Both the position numbers and the translations under genes were made by a program. The notes under the pieces are model-generated. The model was not told where the DNA came from and did no database searches. It saw only the letters and a program-made list of their open reading frames with translations. A stretch of 64,000 nt of DNA from Rhynchospora pubera (taxonomy: Eukaryota; Streptophyta; Magnoliopsida; Poales; Cyperaceae). Shown piece by piece: positions 1 through 11,968 of this stretch. Within the stretch, counting starts at the first letter, position 1; every line of letters starts with the position of its first letter. Location: assembly GCA_028095005.1 (NCBI GenBank), contig CM051461.1, positions 166,860,610 through 166,924,609 on the forward strand. Direction: 5' to 3'.

Positions 1-386
1 CTGCCTGACGAACCACTGTTCTTACACCCAACAATTTCACAATTTGATTAAACAACATTGATGCATAATAACTTTTGATAGCTCAGTATCAGAAAGATAT
101 GATAATACGGTCTAGAAAAAATCACATGCAATGTCTGATCCATTCTTTATTGCTTGCATACAAAAAGCATGGATCCAGTGTTAAGCTTTCAAATTCATAC
201 CAGTGGTTGGTACCAAGTATGTACCAATGTCATCCAAGTGTATATAGACAAGCTACATCAGGCACAACTCAATTTAACTTGTATACATCAAACTCATAAA
301 TATTACTCTAATTTGAGGTCTGGTCTGTTTGTATGCATATATAAATAACCCATAAATAAATATGAAGTCCTAAATTAAATTAAAGC

Positions 387-975
387 TTAAACGCCTAATA
401 AAGGGCCATACCATTCATCTTCCTCGTCCTCTGAATTTTTACAAGGGATGTCGTTCTCAGATTCATCATATGCCATGTCTCGATCAGCTAGTAGTGAGCA
501 TTGGTTGCTTGAGTTGGACAGCTCGATAGGATCAACTGGGTCAAGAATTCCTAACTGAACCAAAGCATCAGGCAAATCTAATCCTTCGTTGAACTCTTAG
601 GCCTGACAAGATCAAAAAGGTTCTATAAATTAATGAACACAAAAGGAAACAAAAATCTGCTTTAGTCCCTTGAGGGATATCAAGATGGATATCTAATTAT
701 CTCAATTTGTATTTTGAACAATAGGCTACTGGGATGACTTAGTCCCTTGAGGGATAACAGAACATTTGATACAAGACAACTAATTTGGATCAAAGTTTGA
801 AATAAAATAAAAAAAATGTGCCAACTACATACTAATTTGGTCCTTGTTTCTATTTTCTAATATTCAGTAATTAGCAAGTTGGGAAAGTAATCATCCAGAG
901 AGAGAGACCTGAAGGGAGAGGATCTCTTGGTCAATAGCAGCAGCCAGTCTATGCCTCCTCCTGCTGCTCTTCTAC
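387..975 (-). CDS. Candidate 3' exons of an unrecognised protein
   Basis: Two stretches on the minus strand look like exons. The first (about 975-913) follows a TAG acceptor, reads RRRHRLAAAIDQEILSLQ and ends at a CAG|GTCTCT donor. The second (about 598-387) reads EFNEGLDLPDALVQLGILDP and continues to an acidic end, EDEEDEWYGPLLGV, before a stop. An in-frame TAA sits exactly where the second exon should begin (GCC TAA GAG). Either the acceptor has changed from TAG to TAA, or the nearby AG is used with a frame change. 5' exons were not found. The composition suggests a short helical segment followed by an acidic tail. I do not recognise the family; it may be a live gene with an odd junction or a relic. 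Confidence 0.3.
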
Positions 976-2489
976 ATGAAAAATAATTTCATACAAATTT
1001 TTGTTAAAATTAATAACAAAATTTAAAAAATGAAATAAACAGATTAATACTAAAATGGTATTTAGTGTCCTTAACTTCCTATTGTGTAAGTAAAAATGAA
1101 ATAATAAAGTACAAAATTATTTTTATGCCTATTGGTAGTTCTGTTAGAATAAACTAATTATAAACAAGTCCTTCACCATAATAAACTAACTATCAAAATT
1201 TCAAAAAACTAACAATTATATCAGTGATTTTTGTTTGTTCCAAAAATGAACATTTTAAAATTCCCTTTATAAACATACAATTCTGTTAGGAACCATGTCC
1301 TAACTTTGTAAGACGATAATTAACCTCGCCATGAGCTCGAATCCAATTTCAACGTCTAATGGATAGAACTAAGAAATCGAAAAAACCAAACTAGGAGAAA
1401 TCGATATTTGACCTAGTTTGAGTGCGATAGACTTCGATCGAGTTTTCCCTTCAGATCTGCGCGTATTGCCTTCAGAGATGATTTCTATTGATAGTTAGAG
1501 AATCAAATTAAGAGAGGTGGGGTTTCTCGCTATCAACTAGGGTTTATCGCCCACAGAGGAGACATGGAATTTTTCTTTTTCAGAAAAGCGAGGAGACGTG
1601 GAAGTTGGGATTGACGAGAATCCATATCAGGTACGTCGACAATGGGTGTCCGTGATTAATATCAGGTACGTCGAGATTCGTGCTATTTGTAAAAATCTGT
1701 CCGTCGAGATTAGGTCGAACGATCCGGATTAAAAATCCGTAGAGGGCATATGTTTTGAGGTCTGCAGAGGATAGCGATCAGCGAGATGAGTATGAGAAAA
1801 TATATAATGTTCTACCTTAGAAAACTATACATATATTGTACTAACTTATAACAAACAAATAATATGATCGTAGTTAATATTTTTATTATTTTAAGAGTAA
1901 AGTAGTAAACATATATATTACATGAAATATTTCATGATCAAAATGATACATTTTTTTAATTTTCTTTTTGTTATTTTTAAAAAAAAATTTAAACAGTTAT
2001 TACTGACTCAAAAGTAAGAGTCAAAACTAATTACATCGACTAATTTTTAAAATTTTAAAAAAAACAAAAATATAAAATATAAAATTAAATTTTCTATACT
2101 ATTTTTATAAATATGAAGATGAGATTAAATAGTTTGGATCAGTGATTTGGAGTATTAAAATTTGAAAATGAACGCGTTGTACAAAATCCATCCGTATTAG
2201 CTATGCTTGCCATTCTATGAGATATATTTTTGTATCATGTTTCATAAAAAAGAAAATCATGAATGACTAATACATTTTTCGGGTAAAAACTTTTCTTGAC
2301 AATAATTTTATATTTACTGCCAAAATTTCAACTACTTATTTTATTCCTCATACTATTGCAAAAGATATGCTAAGAAACTTAAGAGAGAGTTTATAGCTCT
2401 AGTTGAGGAAGGTTCTGATACCAATATTTTTGTTACCTTCAAATATCAATATTTTACTATTTAGTTATTTTTTAGATTTTAAAATTAAA
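976..2489. other. Intergenic, no gene seen
   Basis: AT-rich DNA without a supportable gene. Positions 1290-1790 are less AT-rich and contain a direct repeat of ATATCAGGTACGTCGA (near 1625 and 1662). This could be an untranslated leader of the minus-strand candidate to the left, but no reading frame supports that. Confidence 0.5.
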
Positions 2490-2760
2490 AACGTTAAATT
2501 CAAACCGTTGATCTTGTTTAGTTTAACGAGCGATGTGTTTTTATATAAATTTTTTTATTTTGGAATTTATTTGATACTCGATCAAGAGATAGAAAAACAA
2601 ATGAACATTGTTAACTATGATAGATTCGTTCTAATACGTTCATGCCTTATCCTTTGATCGAGTATCAAATAAATTCTAAAATTTACAAAACTTATTTGAA
2701 ACACACATCGCGCGTTAAACTACATAAAACCAACAATTTACATTTAACGTTTGAATGAGG
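2490..2760. mobile_element. Foldback MITE, copy 1 of a family shared with 35.6 kb
   Basis: The arm at about 2495-2590 is repeated in reverse complement at about 2650-2755. Both arms carry TTTGATACTCGATCA-like and GTTTAACGAGCGATGTGT-like blocks around a short loop. The same blocks recur in the element at 35552-35917, so this is a dispersed family. No coding capacity. Confidence 0.65.
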
Positions 2761-2851
2761 TAGTTTATGGTGCCTTAGCTGAGTTCAACACTCATATACA
2801 ATGAGGTTGTTTATGGTGCACTTGATGCATATAAGCTTTCTATACATCACA

Positions 2852-3184
2852 GCCCTTTTCGTCGGTATTTTTACAAATTGACAATCTAATTTAACTAATT
2901 TAATCTAGATATTGAAATCTCATAGAAAATCAAATTTTATAATTTTTAAAATTTTATTTCTCTTTTTTCGAATTTCTTAAAACCTGCCATTGTTGGAATA
3001 TTTTAAAAAAAGTTTACTTCCAAAAATGAAAGTTTTTAAAAAAATCAAATAAAGTAGTAGTAAATTTTAAAAATTATAAAATTTAATTTGCTAGAAGATT
3101 TCAATATATAAATTAGATTGGTTAAATTAGTTTTGTCAATTTATAAAAATACCAACGACACAAAACGTGAAAAGCATCGTAGGG
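2852..3184. mobile_element. Foldback MITE
   Basis: Terminal inverted repeats start GCCCTTTTCGTCGGTATTTTT on the left and end with the degenerate complement (GAAAAGCATCGTAGGGC) on the right. Inner arms continue the complementarity for over 100 bases. About 330 bp, non-coding. Confidence 0.65.
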
Positions 3185-5084
3185 CATATTTAAAATTTCC
3201 CATATACAAATACCATCCGGATGTTCATGTGTATTTACACCATGTTCGGTATAAAACATGAAACTTTATAAATATAAGATTTTCAGCTAAAAACTTAACT
3301 ACTTAAAAATTTTATATTTACTACAAAAATGTTTGACACTTCATTATTTTTGTACTAATGCTCGAAATATACACAAAAAAAAATTATGTTAATAAGCATA
3401 CGGTCTCCAATATAGTTCTCTACAGACTATAATCATATTATTATATATATATAGCTTTGATATATCGCATTTAGTATTTTTATCATTCTAATGAGATTCA
3501 AATTTTTAAAGACAACGTAAAGTTCAATACTATTGTCTACAAATTAAATAGAAGATAATTACTGCTAGAAAATTTTATGTACATTCTTACAAAATTATTA
3601 GGAATTGAGTGATACTAAATTTATATATTTTGAAGTTACAAATGGTTCAGATAATTTTGAAAATTACATTCTACTTTATTAGCGCATTTTATGAATCTGA
3701 CTCAAACCCAACCGATAAATCAAATTTTAAAACCTTGTAGAAAAGTGCAAAATTTTCATTGTTTGATTGATTTCTCTACTCATATAAATATTCCAACGAA
3801 ATAAAATTAGACAACTGTGATCCATCAATTTTGTGTGTAGTATAAACTAATTTAAACTTGAAAATTATTTTAGTTATTGAACTTGATTCGGCGGGAGAAT
3901 GAAAAATCCCTTCCCCCCAAAATCTCATTCATGAAATATGATTTAATTCGGCGGCCTCAATGAAAATTTCTCATGCCTCATTTTAATGCCTCTAATATGG
4001 CACCTCTGCATTGACATTAATCTAGCCATTAGATTTTAAACAAACGAGCGAATTTTCCTCAACACACTCAAAAATAGCGCTTGTTCAAATTTCATGAAAT
4101 TAGGGAAATTAGTTCTCTCGTAAGTCTTAACCTAGGTTTAACCTACCCCAAAATCTATCTGCTCCCAATTTTCAAAACTCGGCGCCGTCCAACATCAAAT
4201 TCTCCCCCGAATTTCATCATCCTTGAAATCTATCCTCAAATTATTTCTCAAGAGCGAGTTCTCACCGTGCAGTTCCGATTCATCTCGAGAAAAATAGTGA
4301 CCGCCTTCTCCATCGCCGAGAAGATCCACTCCTCCGACTGCTCACCGGCCTCGCCCGCGGCGGCTAGCAGGTCCAGGCTTGTCGCGCCACCCAACGATTC
4401 AATGCTAGACTCTCGACGAGGCCATCGTGACCAAATTCAGCCGTGTTGCTTTGCACGTAAGCACTCCCCTAAATCCATCTACCTTAAATTAACAAGTCCC
4501 AGTCTTCTCCCAAATTCCATCTACCCTAATCGGTGGTACTTTAAAGAGATCCTCAAATTAAGTCAAAATTCAGGGAATTAATTTTATCTTCTCAAAACCC
4601 CTGTTAATTGGTGCTATTTTAATAGGTTTTGAATTACCACCGAAGAGAGCAGCTAAAAGGCAAGTGAGGCAAGTCCTCCGACGGCCTCAGCACATGTACT
4701 GTGTCAAAGGTTTCTGGTCATTCCTATATTATTATCTGATAGTCTAAGTTATTGTTGTTGGAAATAATCTGCCCATTCCTATATTTGATGGTGAATGTGA
4801 TATTTCAAGGCATCACATGTGTACATATAACTAGTTCCAAATATTTGTCTGGCAGTGAATTGCTTTCTATTTCATTTTGATGATGCCTAAGGAAGATAAG
4901 CCTCAAATGCAGTTACCGTACAGTTCAAATTAAATAAAAAATGATTACATTTCCTGATTGAATGGCATTGTGTAGTTTTACAAATTTTTCTTACTTGCAT
5001 TGCTAGTATGCTATTTTTTTTCATTTTGTTGCATTGTTTTTTGTTGTACTGACCTAACAACATTTTTGTTTATTTATGTTGCAG
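3185..5084. other. AT-rich spacer leading into a gene relic
   Basis: No supportable gene. From about 4100 to 4460 base composition rises and a 166-codon open frame (4081-4581) exists, but it has no recognisable domain. It may be the old leader or promoter of the ubiquitin-conjugating enzyme relic that follows. Confidence 0.4.
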
Positions 5085-5656
5085 TCTTGCAGACCAGATG
5101 ACACTCCATGGGATGGAGGTTAGTAAAAAGTTAATTACTGTTAATTAAGGGACTGATGCTATCATTTAGTCTTTGCTTTTATTCTGGGTCAATTTACTCT
5201 ATTACTCTAACTTGAGTTCAGTTTACAATTTAGAGCTGAGAATAATGCTCCATAACAAAAGAACCTTGTACCAATGGAATTGTTACCTTAAGTTACTAGG
5301 GGTGTAAGATTGTACCAAATCTGAAACCTTGCTTGTTGGGCTGTGCACATTTATATAGATTCTGACATGTAATCAGATATGTACATGAATTAAACACTCT
5401 CTTTTTAAAATATTAGTACGGGTGTAAGATTTGTTTCCAGGATGTTCCACCCAAACAGTAAGTTTTTATACTTAAATATTCTGATACATGTTCTTCATTA
5501 ACTTACGACCCTCCTCTCTTTTTAAAATATTAGTTTTTATATGTTTACTTCCTTTTGGGAAAATGTAGTATATGATGATGGGAGCATATGACTGGCATTC
5601 TACAAAACCAGTGGAGCCCTAGTTATGATGTTGCTGCTATTCTTATCTCCATACAG
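5085..5656 (+). pseudogene. RAD6/UBC2-type ubiquitin-conjugating enzyme relic
   Basis: Three exon remnants match the E2 enzyme that pairs with RAD18/HUB-type ligases in DNA repair and histone H2B ubiquitination. Exon at 5085-5118 reads RPDDTPWDG and ends at G|GTTAGT. Exon at about 5424-5457 reads VRFVSRMFHPN and ends at A|GTAAGT. Exon at 5569-5656 continues IYDDGSI, then a stop, then LQNQWSPSYDVAAILISIQ before CAG|GTTTTG. Splice phases agree with one another. The codon at 5589-5591, where the family has its active-site cysteine (SICLDIL), is TGA. One base is also lost at 5595-5596 (GAC to GC). The exon for TFKLTLQFTEDYPNKPPT is not found between 5119 and 5423, and neither end of the protein is present. 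This cannot make an active E2. Confidence 0.87.
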
Positions 5657-7535
5657 GTTTTGTATTGCTCATTTCTATTGTTTATTAAATTTCCAATAGT
5701 AGATTTCCTTGCATTGAGGTGCAGGCCTTGTGCTAGTTGGTTGCATCTTTTTTCTTGTGATTTGGGTTTTGTAGATAGTTGGATATAGTCATTGTTACAA
5801 CTCATGACATAAAGCCTCATGGCTACATATTCCTAAACATCCTGAATTTTGGAATGTTTTTGTGTAACTTTTCAATACTACCAGGAGTGATGAGTTTTCA
5901 CAAGAGTTGAATAACTATTTTTTATTTTTTTTTCTCTTATGGAGAAATATCAAATTATGGAATGATTCTTTTCATCTTTGTTCAAGGATATGATTTAAGC
6001 TAGGCTGGTAGGAACTAGTACTTGATAACATTCTAATTCTGCATTTTCGGGGGGGTGGGGAGGGGGACAAGATGATTGACCTTTTAGGGAAGTCCTTGCG
6101 CATAATACTAAAAAAACCTGAGGCTAGAAAAAATTTAGAACAATGGAGAATGTAAAGTGAAACTTCTTAACACACACACCCTTGAAGCAATGAAGGATTT
6201 GGAAAAAATTGGAAAGATGGAAACATGCTTCCATATTTAGTGCTGACATGCATGATTTTTGTTTTTCTGGTTTTTGAGACGCATTGATTGTGAGATTTTG
6301 CGGAGATGCACCTCATACAGAAAATATAATATATTAATACAAATAACATTAATTGTGGCCTATATGGATTATTTTTGTGGTTACAGTCATGTGATCCAAA
6401 TCCCAACTCCCGGGCAAATTTGAGTATAGAGCAGGTCTTGTAATCTGATATCCACCGTACATCTCATAATGTCCTTTTACATATGAGGCCCTAAAAGAAA
6501 TGAAGGAGAATAGTCAGAGCTAATATGTATGAATATTTTTATGATTTCATAGGTACTATACACGATGGTGGTATAGAAATATACGAACAACCAAGAAGTA
6601 TTATTTATCAGCCCTACAAATAACTTGAGGCAAAAACACTCATTATATGGTGTTTATCTGGAGGTACAATATCTAAACTTGCATTTTTTTTTCCCTTCAT
6701 TTATTTTATGTTTAGTGTCTCAGTCTACTATTTCTAAACCTCAAAATGTATTACATGGCAAATCTAGGATGATGGTATTATATTTGGAGTGCAATATAAT
6801 TGTGTTTTTTAAAATATACAAATCTGAGTTACATTATAATTGCTAATTTTTGGAGTAGGAATGTACAAAACCACGTTAGTTGTCAGTTTTGATGAATTCG
6901 CAGTACTAAAATCAATAATCAGGAATAATTACGTTTTGATAGTACTATACATTTTTTATATCTGTTGTTTGGCTTGTTGAATAGGTAAGAACCTCTAGAT
7001 ATGCTCTACATTGGAGTTTGTCTCAACTACTCTTCGTTGGCTGGCTCCTTATTTCTCTTTGTTTAATCTTTTACTTTTTGTTTGTCCATTAGTTTGGACT
7101 TGGATGAATATTCATGGTCCATGTTATAAAATTACGTTGTGGTGAGACAATTTGTATCAAATATCGTGTTCATTTTTATTAAATACAATTTATGGATTTG
7201 TGTTATGTTTAAGTTTGTTTGACTATGAAATTTTCAATGCAAGTTGATAAATATATGCGTTTGTAAGATGCAAAAAGCAGTGAAGAAATTGATGTTCATA
7301 TCAATTTAATAATGGTGATACCAAATTGGTATTAGAAAAGAATTAAATAACATATAATTTCTAATATTTATTATGGTATGTATAATTGCATCGGTATTGG
7401 ATCGCAGTATTATAATCATTATCTTTACAGCAAAATATAATGTTACGCACGCAATTCTTGTGGGCCCAGATTAATTTTGACTAATTTTATCAGGGTCGGT
7501 AAATATTAGTGTCCCTAAACTCACTCAACACGACT
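5657..7535. other. Intergenic, no gene seen
   Basis: AT-rich spacer with a G-run at 6050-6066. The C-terminal exon of the E2 relic was looked for here and not found. Confidence 0.5.
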
Positions 7536-8874
7536 TCAAATAAGAATGCAAATGCTCTGAACTGTGGATCTGGATGAGGGATATTTGCATCGCTATATCG
7601 ATACATAATTATCCACGAAATCACGAACTAATATACCTGTGTCGCCTTCACGCTGATGAATTTTACTAGCGGCGGGATTATTTGCATGCATAGACTCGCG
7701 TCGGTAGTCCGACCCAAGTAGCTTTCTGAGTGAAAATACGAACGCAGATATTCGAAGCAAAAAAATCAAATTCTAGTAGTGAGTTACCTTCATTTTCAGT
7801 AATTGATCGATACCTCGAAGCATGAACTTATTGATTATGACAACTGAGTCGTGCTGCATACACAAAAGGGAGACAATTATTGTACTATTAATGTATCAGT
7901 AAACAACAACACAATAAGTTGGCGAGACATGTAAAAGATATTCTATAGACAAGAATTTAATCTAAAAGCACCTCTTGGCGAAGAAGCTTATATTCTACCT
8001 CTAACAGCATGTCACCATCCTCCTGCTCGAATTCTGTCAAAAATTGAACTGCCATGTTAGCCTTTTTTTTTTCTTTTTTTTTTCACCATTTAGCTTCCTG
8101 AAGATTAAATTTAACTTTTAGCTTTTAGCGATTTCATGTCTTATAGCAATTTTAAAATATAATATCAAAGAACATAAAAAGTACATATTAATGCAATTCT
8201 TATAGGAGATGATGTATTTTTTCCCATCATGTAACAAAAGAAAAATAAACACAGCATTTGATGAAAGAAAATGAAAGTTACCTTTTTGTTCTTGGAGTAC
8301 CACCTAATCACAAAAACCAAAAACAATAAAGGCAGAACAACATGAATCAGGAATCAGGATCTTTGAAATTGAAACAAAATTTTTTGGATATAGAAGCGTC
8401 ATTAAACAAAGCAAGAAAGGATAAACCAAATTGAGAAGAGACAAACTAAAGGAGACTAAAATAAAAATAAACTACAGGAAATTTGGGTGGAAGCAGCATT
8501 TGTATAGAAGAAAAACATATATACATAAATAAAAAGAAGAATACAGACCTGAATGCCAGACCAGCCTCTCAGCGCATCATCTGACTCTCTGCCAGACTCG
8601 TTTATTCAAGCCCAAAGAACCCTGCCTATTCTTATTGTCATCAAAAAATGACTTGGGGCCATAAATATGCCCACAATCCATCATCGGCCAAGTCCTGTAA
8701 TCATCTTCATAGCCTTCATCAGGCATGATTAAAAGAGCTAATTCATCAAAAATCTAGTTTTATTAAAAATACAAAAATAAATTGAACTCTAAAAAAAAAG
8801 CTGTTACTAATAAAAACAGAAATGGCTTGAGCCGTACCAAGGGTTAGGGAATCGGATAGAGATGAAGAAGCATA
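7536..8874 (-). CDS. Unrecognised multi-exon protein with one frameshift, 5' end missing
   Basis: Seven minus-strand exons fit with GT..AG junctions and agreeing phases: 8874-8838 (YASSSLSDSLTL), 8737-8549 (PDEGYEDDYRTWPMMDCGHI onwards), 8303-8282 (VVLQEQK), 8033-7972 (EFEQEDGDMLLEVEYKLLRQ), 7853-7788 (HDSVVIINKFMLRGIDQLLK), 7721-7637 (LLGSDYRRESMHANNPAASK) and 7561-7536 (short end, TGA). The second exon changes frame near 8606: before it the reading runs into TGA at 8579-8577, after it the other frame reads ESGRESDDALRGWSGIQ. One extra A in AATAAACGAG would explain this. The chain of phases and the charged, helical composition argue for a real gene, past or present. I do not recognise the family. 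A Helitron-like end at 9094 lies just upstream, where further 5' exons would be expected. A sequencing error or a pseudogene are both possible. Confidence 0.45.
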
Positions 8875-9093
8875 CTGAAAATCAAAGAAAGGAGATGCAT
8901 AGAATGGGACGGTGATCCTTCTTCTTTAGTTGCTCTGGAAAGAGAAGAAACGGAAGAAGGAATATCAAAAGTAGCAATTAAAAACACCTTTTTGTCCTCC
9001 TTTAATTTCATATAAAAAGAAGACACAAATCAAGGCATTAAACACGAATGGGCATGAGCTGTCAAACCTCTAAAATCTCCAATATCCAATACA

Positions 9094-11967
9094 CTAGCGG
9101 GCTTTGCCGTCGCGGCGAACATAATATTTTCTTTATAAATGTATTTTGTTGAGTAACATGAAGCATGATTTAAAATATTATGTCATATGAAATGTTCAAG
9201 TTTTGAGTTGCCAAAATCAATCTGATATTTAGTCACAGTAAGTCAATAGGCATAGTAAATAACTAAGATTTTCTTTTCTGTTTTCTCAATCAAGCATGGT
9301 AAGCGTGATAGAGCAAATTGAAACTTGTTTTAATATGTACAACATCATAATCTTTAATGCAACCCATCCATGCTCCTATCTACTCCCCGAAGAAACTATT
9401 GGTGTCGCTTTTCATAATTTGTGCCAGACCAACTTCTTCCCGCTACAGCAGATTTGAGTAATCACAGCTAACTCACCTCTCCCATAACAAATTAACTTAA
9501 GAAACTTGTTCTCCGTTACTCATATGTAATTAAAAAAATCCTTCAAATGCGAAATCATTTCTCCCAAAATCTCTCGAGTGCCAACTCCCCTCGCCCATTG
9601 TACCAGCAACTTAAAAGTCATCTGTTTAATGTCCATTATAATTGAAACGCCAAATAGCATTAATTAATCAATAAAGATAAATTTTACAAAACATGCAAAA
9701 TATCAATCAATACAATTGTACTACAATGCGTAAAAATATTATTTGCTACTACAATCTTACCATTTAGCTAATTAGCTTTCTATAGATACGAAGAACATAC
9801 TAAATATTTTATACCAGTGTAGCCAAATGTAAGAGAACCAAATAAAAACTGTAGCAATACTACATTACAAGCTTACAAAAAAAAAAAGTTGTTGTACAGA
9901 AAGAATAATCTAATCAAGTAGATCTAAATAAGCATATGTAATATTTATTCGAATTAACCACATATATGAAAGAGTTAGAATAGAATTATTTTTTTCAGTT
10001 CATGCCAGCATATGTATAAAAATTACATGATAAAATAAAATAAAAGAGTTCACCTGAACCGCTGATCTTCGTATAAACCTGAACCACAAAAGGCATGCTA
10101 CAGGCTCAAATAAACAGATGGCAAAATAAACTACTTATTATTTCTTCATTTTACTTCTGCCTCATTGAGAAAGGAAAACATTTTATTAACCTCAGTATGT
10201 ATTTGATAATCAAGCAATGTAATACTTGCATAAAAGATGACACATAAAATAAGCAAAAGCGAAAAGTTTACTTCACTATTATTTCAAGGATCACATCAAG
10301 GCAGGAGACAAGGGCCTGTATAAATACTATATTACCAGTAAAGAATGACTCCAGTTTTTTTTTTTTTTTGTGGGTGGTTTTTAGATACTTAAATCTTATT
10401 TTTCATAGTAGATGCTTTAGTATTCATGTAGTCAAGTTACAATTTATTAAAACGTCATCTATATCCCTTTATCTTACAATGCACTTAAACCAAGATTACA
10501 TGAGACGAAGTTGTGTATAATGAGAGAACCTAGACTTTCTTTGCATTCCTAAAGTAAAGTTCCATATTTAACACCCTCAACTATTGGACTGACGAAAAAA
10601 AGAGGAGAAAACTTTTTAGTACAGAATCACATATGTACTTCATAAGTGAATTGTCAAACCATGCGGGAATGAAATTTTTTATTTTTTATTTCTTTATTTT
10701 CGAACATAGGAATATTGATTAACATCTGAGAATATTTCTCGAATTTTGATTCATACTGATTGGTATATTTTCCTTCTCTGTTGTTGAAGATTAGAGATTT
10801 TTCTAGATTGTCGGATGTAACAGATTGAAAAGAAAATCAATGAAATCTAATAAATTCACCCAACCACAAACGATGAATTAAAAAAAGCACCACACTGGAT
10901 CAAATAAAGAAAACAACAAAATGTAAGAACATCTCACTGAAGAGGAACGGCAGAGAGCCAACAGACGCGACAATATTGTCTCCAAATTGAAGTGCTTATT
11001 TTCCTGTACCAAGAAATCAACATGTCAGTCGTCAATCAAACAAAAAATCAGAAAAATTCGTAACATATACACACCTCACCGACTGGCGTAGGAATCGGAA
11101 GCGCATCTAGGTAGAGATCGATGTAGGATTGGAGCAAATCGGATCCAAATTAACTCGGAAGCGCATCCGAATCCGAGTTTCAGAACCATGAGAAATTCTT
11201 CACCGATCGCTCCATCACCATGACATGTTCTCTGTCCTATTAGCCCTAGCTATGGCTGCATTTTTCTTTTTGCTCGTTTTGCTAGAGGAGAGGTAAAGCA
11301 GAAGAGACGATGTTTAAGTCAGATCTCTATTGAATTCTTGTGTCGAACGGAGCATAGTTGTTCGATCGACTACCAGAAATGGTTTCTCCATGGTCGGAGA
11401 ATTCAAGAAAAAGATTTTCATTTCCTCTCCCTCCTCTCTCTCTAATGGTCGCTTAGGCCTTGCTCCAGAAGAGGTGAACCAAGAAGAATGAAAGGATGGT
11501 GTAACTGCCCAAACCCTGCCCAAGGAGTTTACCATGCTCCAAAACTTTAAAATAGAAGGAGAACCAAGGAGGATGAAGGAGAACGCAGGTGAACTCTTCT
11601 ATAAAAATTTTAAAAAAAGTGTAAACATGGTTAACCCAAATTTGGGGTGTACTCTCTTAGAATGGGAGAAAAAATGACGATGGAGAAGAGGAGAAGCGGT
11701 GTGGAAATTGTACCCAAAAAACTGAGCGACATTAAATGTCGTGGACCAAAATAATAATGCATACGGAGAAAACTGTTTGAAGCACTATTGTTCATTTATG
11801 ACATTACACCCGGTCCACCGTAAAGATGCACACCACCGAACATCTCATGGAAGAAGATCGATCCGTCCATCTCAAACCAACGCTCCAGAAAATTCGCTGG
11901 AAATTGAGAAATGACACTGTTCATAGCACGTTTATTAAAGATGGTTACCTTTATATATAGGTAGAAT
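9094..11967 (-). mobile_element. Possible Helitron, minus strand, 5' end uncertain
   Basis: On the minus strand the sequence ends in a short CG-rich hairpin (CGGC TTT GCCG within 9098-9112) followed by CTAG and then T. This is the layout of a Helitron 3' terminus. A possible 5' terminus, TCTACCTATATATAAAGG on the minus strand, lies at 11965-11948. However, the preceding base is T rather than the usual A, so that boundary is doubtful. The interior contains gene-like, less AT-rich DNA at 11040-11540 without a convincing reading frame. No Rep/helicase is present, so the element would be non-autonomous. Confidence 0.35.
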
Positions 11968-11968
11968 T

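Noticed and set aside
4081..4581. 166-codon open frame on the plus strand
   Set aside because: No recognisable domain and composition like a leader or promoter; it may belong to the decayed E2 locus but is not supported as a gene.
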